64,000 bases of DNA, taken from the NCBI GenBank assembly GCA_947462685.1, contig CANHPL010000002.1:62001-126000 (forward strand), written 5' to 3'. Each line of letters opens with the position of its first letter. The stretch's first letter is position 1. The stretch is from Burkholderiaceae bacterium (GTDB taxonomy: Bacteria > Pseudomonadota > Gammaproteobacteria > Burkholderiales > Burkholderiaceae). A program made the position numbers and the translations under genes. This document shows positions 8,541-16,956 of the stretch, piece by piece. The notes beneath the pieces were generated by a model that was not told the origin of the DNA, did no database searches, and was given only the letters and a program-made list of their open reading frames with translations.

Positions 8541-8662
8541 GGGAATTTGTCTCTATGTTTGTATTGTTTTTGTTGAGTGAATGATAAAAATACATGCATT
8601 ACTAACTCGTTGTAATATAACATAATCAAGGCATTACACATTAAAAACAATTGGAGACTTCA

Positions 8663-9913
8663 ATGACAATTCAAAGTACTTTTTTATATCGATTTATATC
8701 ACTATTTCTTTTTCTCTTTGCTACTAATATAACGTTCGCAGGTCCGAATGATCCGATTCGAGTTGGCTTTTTGACGATTAAATCAGGTGCATTAGCTGCA
8801 GGTGGAATACAGATGGAGGATGGTTTAAAGCTGTACTTGAAAGAGCGCAATAATATGATTGCAGGTCGTAAGGTAGAACTTTTTATAGCGGATACAGGTG
8901 GGCAGCCAGCCATTACTAAAGCCAAAATTCAAGAATTAGTTGAAAAAGATAAAGTTAATGTTGTGATTGGTCCATTGGCAGCATTTGAAGCCCTAGCAGT
9001 AGATGACTATATTCGTAAAGCAGAAATCCCAACCATTTCACCCTCCGCTGGTGCGGAAGATTTAACACAGCGTAAGCCCAATCCATGGTTTGTTAGAGCT
9101 GTTGGTAGTTCAGCGCAACCTAATCATCCCTTTGGTGAATATGTTGCAAAAGAGCTTAAATACAAACGCATAGCAATCTTAGCCGACGATTTTGCTTTTG
9201 GGCATGAGAATGTTGCAGGCTTTCAAAGAACTTTTGAAGAAAACGGTGGGAAGGTTGTACAAAAGCTTTGGTCACCTCTTAATACGGCTGACTACGGAGC
9301 TTATATTAGTCAAATTAAATCTAACGTAGATGCGATTTATATTGCTTATGCTGGCAGTAATGGTGTTAAATTTTTACGTCAATACAAAGAGTATGGCATG
9401 CAAGGAAAGATTCCGGTTTTGGGTAATATGACCGCAGTTGATGAGGGAATTTTAGGTTCAATGGGAGAAGAGGCGATTGGTGTGATTTCACCAGGTTGGT
9501 ATGCTCAAACGATTAATAATCCTAACAATAACAAGTTCAACCAAGGGATGCTCACGAATTACAAACAAGCGCCAGGATATTATTCTGTAGGTGCTTACGG
9601 TGCGATGTTGATGCTGGAACAATCTTTAAAAGACAATAAATCGAATATTGAAGATAAAAAATCATTTATGAATGCACTGCGTAATGTACAAGTTGCGAAT
9701 GATCCGCGAGGAAAAATTACCCTTGATGCACTTGGTAACCCTGTAATGGATATTCATATTCGTAAAGTAGAGCGTGTAAACGGTAAATTGACGAACACGA
9801 TATTGAAAACTTACCCAGGAGTGACACAATTTTGGAAATATAAGAGCTCAGAGTTTTTAGCTAATCCGGTATATTCCAGAGATTATCCACCCTCAAATAA
9901 TATAGAGAAATAA
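8663..9913 (+). CDS. Liv-type ABC transporter substrate-binding protein, Sec-exported
   Basis: Periplasmic binding protein of the Peripla_BP_6/LivJ family (416 residues). The start is the ATG with GGAG seven bases before it; an in-frame TTG twelve bases upstream overlaps that ribosome binding site and is rejected. A Sec signal peptide is evident (SLFLFLFATNITFA, cleavage likely before GPNDP). The mature part shares long blocks with the binding protein at 14477-15718, for example GPLAAFEALAVDDYIR and the C-terminal FWKY..FLANPVYS. No permease or ATPase follows it; it could serve either Liv system in the window. Confidence 0.9.
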   Translation: MTIQSTFLYRFISLFLFLFATNITFAGPNDPIRVGFLTIKSGALAAGGIQMEDGLKLYLKERNNMIAGRKVELFIADTGGQPAITKAKIQELVEKDKVNVVIGPLAAFEALAVDDYIRKAEIPTISPSAGAEDLTQRKPNPWFVRAVGSSAQPNHPFGEYVAKELKYKRIAILADDFAFGHENVAGFQRTFEENGGKVVQKLWSPLNTADYGAYISQIKSNVDAIYIAYAGSNGVKFLRQYKEYGMQGKIPVLGNMTAVDEGILGSMGEEAIGVISPGWYAQTINNPNNNKFNQGMLTNYKQAPGYYSVGAYGAMLMLEQSLKDNKSNIEDKKSFMNALRNVQVANDPRGKITLDALGNPVMDIHIRKVERVNGKLTNTILKTYPGVTQFWKYKSSEFLANPVYSRDYPPSNNIEK

Positions 9914-9914
9914 A

Positions 9915-9945
9915 AAAAGGGCTCATACAATGAGCCCTTTTTCTT
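9915..9945. terminator. Rho-independent terminator, probably bidirectional
   Basis: Directly after the binding-protein stop there is a perfect 7-bp stem, GGGCTCA (9919-9925) with TGAGCCC (9931-9937), a five-base loop TACAA, and a T-rich tail TTTTTCTT. The A-run before the stem lets it work on the other strand as well, where it would end the amidohydrolase transcript converging on it. Confidence 0.92.
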
Positions 9946-9956
9946 AATGATGAAAA

Positions 9957-11153
9957 TTACAGCTTAATTTTCATCATTTTGACTGCATTACCACCTTCAA
10001 TTAATTGACGATCGGCAACTGATAATTTTTTCACTCCACGGATGGTTTGCAATGGATGATCATCTGCCATATCGTATGGGTAGTCAGTGCCAAGCATGAC
10101 GTGATCTGCGCCGAAGCGACGGATCAAATTACCGAGCATTTCAGAATCATGTGTAATCGTATCAAAATAGAACTTTTCTAAATATGATGAGGGCTTTTTC
10201 TTAATCACGGTACGGGTGTCTTTACGAGCTCCCCAGGCATGGTCCATGCGTGCCCAGTAGTGAGCTAAGAAACCACCACCGTGTGCACAGATGAATTTAA
10301 TTTTAGGATAACGTGCAACGACACCATCGAAAATCAGATGACTTACGGCTACAGTCGTTTCTAAAGGATTGCCAATCACATTATTGAAGTAGTGATTGGT
10401 TAAACGTTCGCCTTGAGTAAAGCCTAATGGGTGCATAAAAATCACGCATCCGAGTTCATTTGCTTTAGCAAAAAACTTTTCTAAACCTAAGCTCGGATCA
10501 GTGAGGTTTTTGCCATTCACATTCGTACATATCTCCACTCCCTTAAGACCTAAAGTTTTGACACAATACTCTAATTCTTTTACTGCCATATTCACATTTT
10601 GCAAAGGTACAGAGCCCATGCCAACGAAGCGATCAGGGTTACCAGCAACTACATTAGCAATCCCGTGATTTACTTCACGAGCAAGACTTGCGCCGAGTTC
10701 AGGTTCTGTAAAATAAAAATAATGATAAGGAGCTGGCGCAACAGCTTGGATATCTACGCCCATTTTGTCCATATCCTTTAAACGCTCTTCGACCCCCATT
10801 AATTTGGGAGCACGCGTTTTCATTTGCAATACATTCGTTTGATTGGTCAATTCAGTAGCAAAGATCACCGTTGGATCATATGATGCTGCATTTAGATGAA
10901 TAGTTTTGGTATTTACTTCGGGATTCAAATAATGGCAATGAATATCGACTACTACATGTTGACCCTTACGGTTTTTAACAACACGTTGAGTGGGGCTTGT
11001 TAATTTTTTTGCTGTAGATTTTGGAGTGACAGTGGCGGCACTTTTTTTGCTTGCAGCTTTTGCGACTGCTTTGCCAGCAAGCATTTGAGGAGATTCATAA
11101 GAGCCATGATGATGACTTGGATCTGAGCATTGTGCGGAACAGGTATAGAACAT
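9957..11153 (-). CDS. Amidohydrolase-family (ACMSD-like) decarboxylase or hydrolase with N-terminal extension
   Basis: TIM-barrel metalloenzyme of the amidohydrolase-2 family, which includes ACMS decarboxylase, gamma-resorcylate decarboxylase and the picolinate-pathway decarboxylase PicC. Metal and catalytic residues are visible: His72-x-His74 (DIHCHYL), His241 (FMHPLGF), His291 (CAHGGGF) and Asp357 (LGTDYPYD). About 65 residues precede the barrel. They start with a Cys/His-rich piece (CSAQCSDPSHHHGS), then a Lys/Ala/Ser/Thr-rich stretch, and are not part of the usual family. AAAGG lies five to six bases before the chosen ATG, supporting the long form, though a start at Met24 cannot be excluded. 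It is 59 bases after the second Liv operon and probably belongs to it. Confidence 0.87.
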   Translation of the reverse strand: MFYTCSAQCSDPSHHHGSYESPQMLAGKAVAKAASKKSAATVTPKSTAKKLTSPTQRVVKNRKGQHVVVDIHCHYLNPEVNTKTIHLNAASYDPTVIFATELTNQTNVLQMKTRAPKLMGVEERLKDMDKMGVDIQAVAPAPYHYFYFTEPELGASLAREVNHGIANVVAGNPDRFVGMGSVPLQNVNMAVKELEYCVKTLGLKGVEICTNVNGKNLTDPSLGLEKFFAKANELGCVIFMHPLGFTQGERLTNHYFNNVIGNPLETTVAVSHLIFDGVVARYPKIKFICAHGGGFLAHYWARMDHAWGARKDTRTVIKKKPSSYLEKFYFDTITHDSEMLGNLIRRFGADHVMLGTDYPYDMADDHPLQTIRGVKKLSVADRQLIEGGNAVKMMKIKL

Positions 11154-11212
11154 AAAAGCCTTTTAAAGTAGGGATGAAAAATGAATTGTAAGTAGATTAG
11201 ATGACTGGTTTT

Positions 11213-11926
11213 TTAAAACACACCAAGATGTTTCGTTGCTAGCTCTGGGTTGGCATGAACTTCTGAGGCACTTCCATAATAAGCTAGTCTGCCTGTATTG
11301 AGAACAGCCACATCATCGGCAACGGACATTGCTAGTTGGAAATTTTGTTCAACTAAAATAATTGACAAGCCTTCACTCTTAATTTCTTTAATGCCCCGAG
11401 CAACTTCAGCAACAATTAGAGGTGCTAGACCCTCTGAGGGCTCATCAAGCAAGAGAACATCAGGATTACCCATGAGGGCACGCCCAATCGCTAGCATTTG
11501 TTGTTCACCACCAGATAGCGTTCCAGCGCGTTGTTTAATGCGATCTTTTAATTGAGGGAAGAGATCAAAGACACGAGCAATGTTCCAAGGGTTTTGAATT
11601 GCTCTATTTTGCGCCGCTACTTTTAAATTTTCTTCTACTGAAAGGCTCGGAAAAATTCTTCTACCCTGGGGTACTAATCGAATGCCAGCGCGAGCGATAT
11701 TTTCTGGTTTTTGACGAGCAACCGGCTTACCAAACAAAGTAATGTCTCCAGTTTTAGGGGTTACCAAACCGGCAACTGTCATCATCGTCGTTGTTTTACC
11801 AGCGCCATTTCTGCCAAGAAGGGCAAGTAAAGAGGATTTCCTAAGAGTCAGAGATACATCATGAAGGACATGGCTATCTCCATAGTAAGAATTGATTTTA
11901 TCGATAACTAATGCATCAGTGGCCAA
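11213..11926 (-). CDS. Liv-type ABC transporter ATPase (LivF-like), TTG start
   Basis: ATPase of the second Liv importer. Walker A GRNGAGKTT, signature LSGGEQQMLAIGRAL, Walker B VLLLDEPSEGLAP and the LivF-type VEQNFQLAM are all intact. The start chosen is TTG, giving 237 residues: a near-perfect ribosome binding site AGGAGGT ends five bases before it. A longer ATG reading starting 27 bases upstream has no ribosome binding site and would encode that AGGAGGT as protein. The gene overlaps livG by 11 bases and ends the transporter part of the operon. Confidence 0.92.
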   Translation of the reverse strand: MATDALVIDKINSYYGDSHVLHDVSLTLRKSSLLALLGRNGAGKTTTMMTVAGLVTPKTGDITLFGKPVARQKPENIARAGIRLVPQGRRIFPSLSVEENLKVAAQNRAIQNPWNIARVFDLFPQLKDRIKQRAGTLSGGEQQMLAIGRALMGNPDVLLLDEPSEGLAPLIVAEVARGIKEIKSEGLSIILVEQNFQLAMSVADDVAVLNTGRLAYYGSASEVHANPELATKHLGVF

Positions 11927-12656
11927 GATAGACCTCCTGTGTTTTTGGGTCATTGACTACTGCATCACGGTCGCCATCGACAATGACCTTACCGTATTGC
12001 AAAACAAGAATTTTTTCAGCGAAAGCTAACGCCATTTCCATATCATGTTCAATCATGACTATTGTCACTTCTTTTGAGATATTGTTAATTAAGTCTGCTA
12101 CTACAATGCGTTCATCTTGGGATAAACCTGCTAAAGGCTCATCTAAAAGCAGCAATTTAGGTTTTTGGGCTAAGGCCAGAGCTATTTCGACACGACGTTG
12201 CTCACCATATGAAATTTCAGAAACTTTCCTAAATGCTTGCTGCTTCAAACCAACGCTATCCAAGAATTCAGTGGCCTGGTTATATAAATCATCTTCAGTG
12301 GTCAGAGAATTAAAAATATTTTTCTTACGCTGATGTATCCCCAGCAACGATAAGACCACGTTGTGCGCCAAAGTATCTTGTTTAAAGAGAGTAATAATTT
12401 GATAAGTTCTGCTCATACCCATATGGGCTCTTGCATGGACAGGTTTTTTAATCACCTCATTACCGAAGATACTTACTGAGCCTGAATCAGGTTTTAAATC
12501 TCCAGTAATTTGAGCAAAAAGAGTCGTCTTTCCTGCGCCATTCGGTCCAATAATTAAACGGCGTTCACCAGGATTTACTTTCAAGGAAACATTTTGGGTT
12601 ACAGCAATTCCACCAAAACTCTTTTTAAGGTCTTTCACTTCAAGAGCGAGTGTCAT
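11916..12656 (-). CDS. Liv-type ABC transporter ATPase (LivG-like)
   Basis: ATPase of the second Liv importer, 246 residues. Walker A GPNGAGKTT is at residues 37-45, the signature is ISYGEQRRVEIALAL, Walker B is LLLLDEPLAGL, and the switch histidine is in MIEHDMEMAL. The start overlaps the livM stop by four bases and the end overlaps livF by eleven, so all subunits are translationally coupled. It has no unusual features. Confidence 0.94.
   Translation of the reverse strand: MTLALEVKDLKKSFGGIAVTQNVSLKVNPGERRLIIGPNGAGKTTLFAQITGDLKPDSGSVSIFGNEVIKKPVHARAHMGMSRTYQIITLFKQDTLAHNVVLSLLGIHQRKKNIFNSLTTEDDLYNQATEFLDSVGLKQQAFRKVSEISYGEQRRVEIALALAQKPKLLLLDEPLAGLSQDERIVVADLINNISKEVTIVMIEHDMEMALAFAEKILVLQYGKVIVDGDRDAVVNDPKTQEVYLGH
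11932..11938 (-). promoter_or_regulatory. Ribosome binding site that fixes the LivF TTG start
   Basis: On the minus strand this reads AGGAGGT, five bases before TTG (11926-11924). It is the strongest Shine-Dalgarno match I noticed in the window and lies inside the end of livG, which argues for TTG over the upstream ATG. Confidence 0.85.
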
Positions 12657-13597
12657 GGCTTCTTACCCCCAAACAAACGATTCTTTAGTTGTGTAAAACC
12701 TGGCGCCATACCTGCCGGCATAAAGATCACAATAAAGACAAAAATGATTCCAAGTAACATATTCCATCGCTCCACAAAGCCAGATACATAATTTTTCAGA
12801 AGAACAATCAGAATCGATCCTAGAATTGGGCCAGCAAGTGTGCCAGCACCACCAGCAATCACACAAAGAAGAGCCTCTGCAGACGATGTAATGGAAATCA
12901 CACTAGGGTGAATGTATTTATTAAGGTAGATATACATAAGACCTGAAACTGCACCAAAAAAACTTGCCATCACAAAAGTCACCCAACGGATCATCCAGAC
13001 GTTATAGCCAAGAGCACTCATTCTTTTTTCTTGATCGCGAGTGCCTTTGAGAGTTGAACCAAAAGGTGAGTTCACAATACGAGCAATAAAGAATAAACTG
13101 ACGATAGTGATGATGAGGCAGAACCAATAAAAATTATTTGAATTCTCGAGATTGACTCCAAATGGTGTTGGGCGTGTCAGACCTGCGATCCCGTTATCGC
13201 CATTGGTTAGACCAACCCAGCGATAACCAATACCCCAAATGATTTGAGACAACGCCAAGGTCAGCATTAAAAAACTCAGACCAGAAGCACGCAGTGAAAT
13301 CCAACCAAAAATAGCTCCTACAAAGGTCGTAAATACCAGAGCAATGAGAGCAGTATAGTCATGCGTCATACCAAAATTTTGGAATAACCACGCCGAGGTG
13401 TAGGCAGACAAGCCTAAATAGGTGGCATGACCTAGAGAGGTTAGACCACCATAACCAACTAGTAAATTTAAACTCGCAGCAAAAACGACAGCGACCATAA
13501 TTTGGCTTCCCAGATTCACATAATATTCACCAAAAAATAATGGCAAGATGATGAGAATGGCAACGAGCAATAAGTAAACTACATATTTTTTCATCAT
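12653..13597 (-). CDS. Liv-type ABC transporter permease (LivM-like)
   Basis: Membrane subunit of the second Liv importer, 314 residues with eight to ten hydrophobic segments. The LivM hallmark LLVGYGGLTSLGHATYLGLS is near residues 46-65, and the coupling loop FGSTLKGTRDQEKRMSALGY is in the second half. It overlaps both livH and livG by four bases. The operon order H-M-G-F after the binding protein is standard. Confidence 0.94.
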   Translation of the reverse strand: MMKKYVVYLLLVAILIILPLFFGEYYVNLGSQIMVAVVFAASLNLLVGYGGLTSLGHATYLGLSAYTSAWLFQNFGMTHDYTALIALVFTTFVGAIFGWISLRASGLSFLMLTLALSQIIWGIGYRWVGLTNGDNGIAGLTRPTPFGVNLENSNNFYWFCLIITIVSLFFIARIVNSPFGSTLKGTRDQEKRMSALGYNVWMIRWVTFVMASFFGAVSGLMYIYLNKYIHPSVISITSSAEALLCVIAGGAGTLAGPILGSILIVLLKNYVSGFVERWNMLLGIIFVFIVIFMPAGMAPGFTQLKNRLFGGKKP

Positions 13598-14454
13598 GCG
13601 CGCATTGTTCCAAAAAGACCCGATGGACGGAATGCAATCACAAATACCATGGGTAAAAACAAAATCACATAGGCTAAATCAGGCACTAACGCAATACCGA
13701 AGGTATAGATGAAGCCAATGATAAAACTAGCAACGAAAGTGCCTACCAGACTACCGACACCGCCCAAAATAACAACAATCAATGCTAGAGGTAACATATC
13801 CGCATCTAGGCCTGGATAGGCATTTAACATTGGACCACCGACTGTTCCTCCAAGTCCAGCCATAAGTGCGCCAAGACTAAAAACAATAGTAAATAATCGT
13901 GAAGCAGGAATACCTACAGCACGTGCCATTTGCATATCATCAACACCCGCGCGAATCATGGCGCCTAAGCGGGTTCTTTCCATCAAGAGATAGAGTAAAA
14001 CGGCACAGATCATTGAAATTAAAAGGACAACTAAACGATAGGTTGGAAACATAAAGCCAAACATTTCCATCGGGGCACGTAACATTTCTGGGGCATTTAT
14101 TGGAATTGGATCTCCCCCCCAGATCATGAGGCAAGCATCAGCTGCAATAAATGAAAGTCCTAAAGTTGCTAATACTTGACCTTGCGAGTTATTTGAAAGA
14201 CTGCGCAAAATGAAGCGTTCGATGATGGCACCCAAAAGACCGACTACAGCCATTGCTACAAAAGCGGCAAAGACCAAACTATAGCCTCCACGTAAGACCG
14301 AGGCTGCAACGTAAGCGCCAATCATGAATAGAGAACCATGCGTTAAATTAGCGATGCGCATAAGCCCGAATATCAATGCAAAACCGGAGGACAACATAAA
14401 CAGTAGTCCTCCGAGCGCAAGACTATTCAGGGTTTGAATGACCCAAAATTGCAT
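13594..14454 (-). CDS. Liv-type ABC transporter permease (LivH-like)
   Basis: Membrane subunit of the second Liv importer, 286 residues, full length. LivH marks include LTHGSLFMIGAYVA near the N-terminus, the coupling loop LGAMIRAGVDDMQMARAVGI, VVILGGVGSLVGTF, and the ending FRPSGLFG. A run of seven G (minus strand) encodes the WGGD in the middle of the protein. It starts 22 bases after the binding-protein stop. Confidence 0.94.
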   Translation of the reverse strand: MQFWVIQTLNSLALGGLLFMLSSGFALIFGLMRIANLTHGSLFMIGAYVAASVLRGGYSLVFAAFVAMAVVGLLGAIIERFILRSLSNNSQGQVLATLGLSFIAADACLMIWGGDPIPINAPEMLRAPMEMFGFMFPTYRLVVLLISMICAVLLYLLMERTRLGAMIRAGVDDMQMARAVGIPASRLFTIVFSLGALMAGLGGTVGGPMLNAYPGLDADMLPLALIVVILGGVGSLVGTFVASFIIGFIYTFGIALVPDLAYVILFLPMVFVIAFRPSGLFGTMRA

Positions 14455-14476
14455 ATAATAATTTCTGTAAAAATGA

Positions 14477-15718
14477 TTATTCTAAGTTTCTAGCTGGTGG
14501 CCAGTCTTTGGAGTAAACAGGGTTTGCTAAAAATGCCTTAGGATCATATTTCCAGAATTGGCTCACATTAGTATAAGTTTTTGTAACTACGTTCACTAAA
14601 CGGCCTTCTTTACGTTCAACTTTACGAATGTAGACATCACCAACCACGTTACCATAAGTATCAAAGGTTACTGGACCTCTTGCTGTTGGAACGTTCGTCT
14701 TTTTCAGAGCTGCCATCAGAGCTTCCCTATTGCTGGCATTGCCATTAATCGACTTGAGTGCAGCATCAAGAACAGCAGCATTGGTAAATGTTGCAGCTGC
14801 ATAGAAGCCTGGATCATAGCCTTGTGCCTTGCGGAATGCTGGGGCAAATTTATTATTAATTGGATTATTTAATTCAGCTGAATACCAACAAGCCGTTTCA
14901 ATACCAAGCGCTTCATCACCCATATTCTTTAGAACAGCTTCATCAAGAGCGGTCATACCACCAACAATAGCAATTTTGCCTTTAAGGCCGTACTCATTCA
15001 TTTGACGAATGAAACGGAATCCATTTGATCCTGCAAAACCTAAAAAGACTGCATCAGCATTCGTTTTCAGTTGGGCAAGATAACTACCATAATCAGGAAC
15101 TGTAAGAGGTGGGAATAAACGCTGGACAATCTTGCCACCATTCTCTTCAAAAACGCGTTGGAAACCAGCAACCATTTCGTGACCATACGCAATATCGTCA
15201 GCAACTACGACCATACGCTTATATTTTTTGATGTTCGCACAATATTCAGCCATTGGATGGGCGCATTGTGAAGACGTGGATGTAGGGCGGACAAACCAAG
15301 GGTTTGCTTTACGTTGAGTCATGTCCTCAGCGGCAGCAACTGAAAGTGTTGGAATCTTATTGTCACGAATATAGTCATCGACCGCTAAAGCTTCAAAGGC
15401 AGCGAGGGGACCCATGATGACATGAACTTTGTTTCTTTCATTTAATTCAGAAATTTTGGTTTTTGTATTTGCAGGAACGCCGCCCGTATCAGCGACGGTA
15501 AGTTCAACTTTACGTCCACCTAACATGTTGCCGTTTTCTGCCAACCATTGCTTTAACCCTAGTTCCATATCGATCCCACCAGATGCGAGAGGACCCGTTT
15601 TAACGGTTAGTAAGCCAACACGAACTGGTTCATTGCTTTGTGCAAATAGATTAGGTACTGCGAGTCCAAGTCCGGCAGCGGCAGAGCCCTGAATAAACGA
15701 GCGACGATCTAAAGTCAT
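14477..15718 (-). CDS. Liv-type ABC transporter substrate-binding protein, Tat-exported
   Basis: Periplasmic solute-binding protein (Peripla_BP_6/LivJ family, 413 residues) that captures the substrate for the adjacent permease. The N-terminus is a twin-arginine signal (LDRRSFIQGSAAAGLGLAV, Arg5-Arg6, then a mild hydrophobic stretch and NLFAQS), so folding before export is likely. GGAG about eight bases upstream supports the ATG. It is a close paralogue of the Sec-exported protein at 8663-9913. A 12-bp-arm inverted repeat lies 37 bases upstream, next to a TAGAAT box. The ligand is unknown; by context it is an aromatic or heteroaromatic acid. Confidence 0.92.
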   Translation of the reverse strand: MTLDRRSFIQGSAAAGLGLAVPNLFAQSNEPVRVGLLTVKTGPLASGGIDMELGLKQWLAENGNMLGGRKVELTVADTGGVPANTKTKISELNERNKVHVIMGPLAAFEALAVDDYIRDNKIPTLSVAAAEDMTQRKANPWFVRPTSTSSQCAHPMAEYCANIKKYKRMVVVADDIAYGHEMVAGFQRVFEENGGKIVQRLFPPLTVPDYGSYLAQLKTNADAVFLGFAGSNGFRFIRQMNEYGLKGKIAIVGGMTALDEAVLKNMGDEALGIETACWYSAELNNPINNKFAPAFRKAQGYDPGFYAAATFTNAAVLDAALKSINGNASNREALMAALKKTNVPTARGPVTFDTYGNVVGDVYIRKVERKEGRLVNVVTKTYTNVSQFWKYDPKAFLANPVYSKDWPPARNLE

Positions 15719-15754
15719 ATTGTCTCCAAATGGGTTAAATTTAAATATTCATTT

Positions 15755-15784
15755 ATTCTAAATGATTATTTGATCATTTAGAAT
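15755..15784. promoter_or_regulatory. Operator candidate 1: perfect 12-bp-arm inverted repeat before the Tat binding-protein gene
   Basis: Arms ATTCTAAATGAT and ATCATTTAGAAT are perfect reverse complements around a six-base spacer TATTTG. On the minus strand TAGAAT, a likely -10, lies within and just after the right-hand core. Core TGAT-N6-ATCA is shared with the sites at 15968, 20590, 20776 and 23513. The design (dyad over the promoter) fits a TetR-type repressor; the TetR gene at 22714 is the candidate. Confidence 0.75.
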
Positions 15785-15967
15785 TTTGAGTGATTTACTT
15801 AAGTTTTTCAATTACAGAAGTTCATCTTTTTACAAGATTAATCGAATATGCTTAGATAATACATAAGGGTTATTACTTAGCTACTGTCATGTGACAAAAC
15901 GAGGGAATGTGAATTAACATAATATTCAGAAAGTAAATGTATTTTGATTGATCACCAAAAGGATTTT

Positions 15968-15994
15968 TAATGATTGTTTGATCATTACTATAAT
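15968..15994 (+). promoter_or_regulatory. Operator candidate 2 with -10 box before the dehydrogenase/molybdenum-hydroxylase operon
   Basis: TAATGAT (15968-15974) and ATCATTA (15981-15987) are perfect 7-bp arms around TGTTTG. TATAAT follows one base later (15989-15994), about 60 bases before the ATG at 16053. A repressor bound here would cover the space between -35 and -10. No good -35 is visible. The spacer TGTTTG is nearly the same as TATTTG in site 1. Confidence 0.7.
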
Positions 15995-16052
15995 ATTGGT
16001 TGATTAGCCTATTTAAAATGAAGTAAACATTCAACAATTGAAGGGGACGTGT

Positions 16053-16940
16053 ATGAAAATTGGACTTCTTGGTACAGGAAAAATGGGTGGTGCCATGGTG
16101 GAGCGTTTAATCAATTGTGGCCATGAGTTGGTTATTTGGAATCGATCTGTTGAAAAAACTGTCCCGTTAGTGGCTAAAGGTGCCACGGTGGCTCCTTCCC
16201 CGGCACAGTTAGTGGATCAAGCAGAGATCATTATCTCCATATTGACCGATGCACAAGCAATCGATGCTTGTTTTCGAGCTTCAGGTGGAGTTTTGACTAC
16301 TTCAGTGGCTGGCAAATTATTTATTGAGATGAGTACTGTCCGACCTGTTACTGCCATAGCAATTGCTGCAGATATTAAAGCCAAGGGTGGGGCCGTGGTC
16401 GACTGTCCAGTGGGGGGGACAGTGGGTCCTGCTAGAGAAGGAAAATTATTAGGTTTAGTTGGTGGTGAAGATCAAGATGTTGAACGTGCAAGACCGATTT
16501 TGGAACAATTATGTCGTCGGGTAGAGCATGTGGGACCTAGCGGTTCTGGCGTTCGTTTGAAATTAACCGTAAACTTACCATTATTAGTGTTTTGGCAATC
16601 ATTTAGTGAAGCTTTGTCCTTATCATCCCAATTAAATATCTCACCTGAGCGGTTGATTGATATTTTGTCTGACACTTCAGGTGCACCCAGCATGATGAAA
16701 GCGCGAACGCCTGTATTGGTCTCCACACTCAAAGGTGAGCCTCAAGCGCCTGCGGCATTTACTTTGGATAACATTCGTAAAGATTTGAGAACCATGATTG
16801 AGGAAGCTCAGTCGAACGGTTGGAGTATTCCGGTTACCCAAGCAGCCCTTGCTGAGCTAGATAAAACTTCTGCTGCGGGCCTTGGCGATAAAGATGGTAC
16901 TGCTGTGCCGGCTTGGTTCATTCAAACTTACTGTAAATAA
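16053..16940 (+). CDS. NAD(P)-dependent beta-hydroxyacid dehydrogenase family protein
   Basis: Same family as 6731-7720 (3-hydroxyisobutyrate dehydrogenase / 6-phosphogluconate dehydrogenase-like), 295 residues and without added tails. GTGKMG is at residues 7-12. The substrate motif is DCPVGGTVGPAREGKL, and the catalytic lysine lies in SGSGVRLKLTVNL. The ATG preceded by AAGGGGA is chosen over an in-frame TTG fifteen bases upstream. First gene of an operon with the molybdenum hydroxylase subunits, so it probably acts in the same pathway on a hydroxyacid or enol intermediate. Substrate not known. Confidence 0.88.
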   Translation: MKIGLLGTGKMGGAMVERLINCGHELVIWNRSVEKTVPLVAKGATVAPSPAQLVDQAEIIISILTDAQAIDACFRASGGVLTTSVAGKLFIEMSTVRPVTAIAIAADIKAKGGAVVDCPVGGTVGPAREGKLLGLVGGEDQDVERARPILEQLCRRVEHVGPSGSGVRLKLTVNLPLLVFWQSFSEALSLSSQLNISPERLIDILSDTSGAPSMMKARTPVLVSTLKGEPQAPAAFTLDNIRKDLRTMIEEAQSNGWSIPVTQAALAELDKTSAAGLGDKDGTAVPAWFIQTYCK

Positions 16941-16956
16941 ACTCTCAAAAAGAACA

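Larger units (their letters stand above)
15719..16052. other. Divergent control region, 334 bases without a gene
   Basis: AT-rich intergenic region between the minus-strand transporter operon and the plus-strand dehydrogenase/molybdenum-hydroxylase operon. It holds two inverted repeats of the same design, one near each divergent promoter, and a TATAAT box at 15989-15994. I see no small gene or terminator in the remaining bases. Confidence 0.7.

Noticed and set aside
8651..8662. In-frame TTG giving a longer binding-protein start
   Set aside because: The TTG overlaps GGAG, the ribosome binding site of the ATG at 8663, and the extra residues spoil a clean signal peptide.
12663..12866. 67-codon open frame inside the second livM gene on the same strand
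   Set aside because: It is an out-of-frame shadow of livM, with no start signal and a composition unlike its neighbours.
16412..16418. Seven-G run as evidence of a frameshift in the dehydrogenase gene
   Set aside because: The frame is intact on both sides and family motifs continue without a break.
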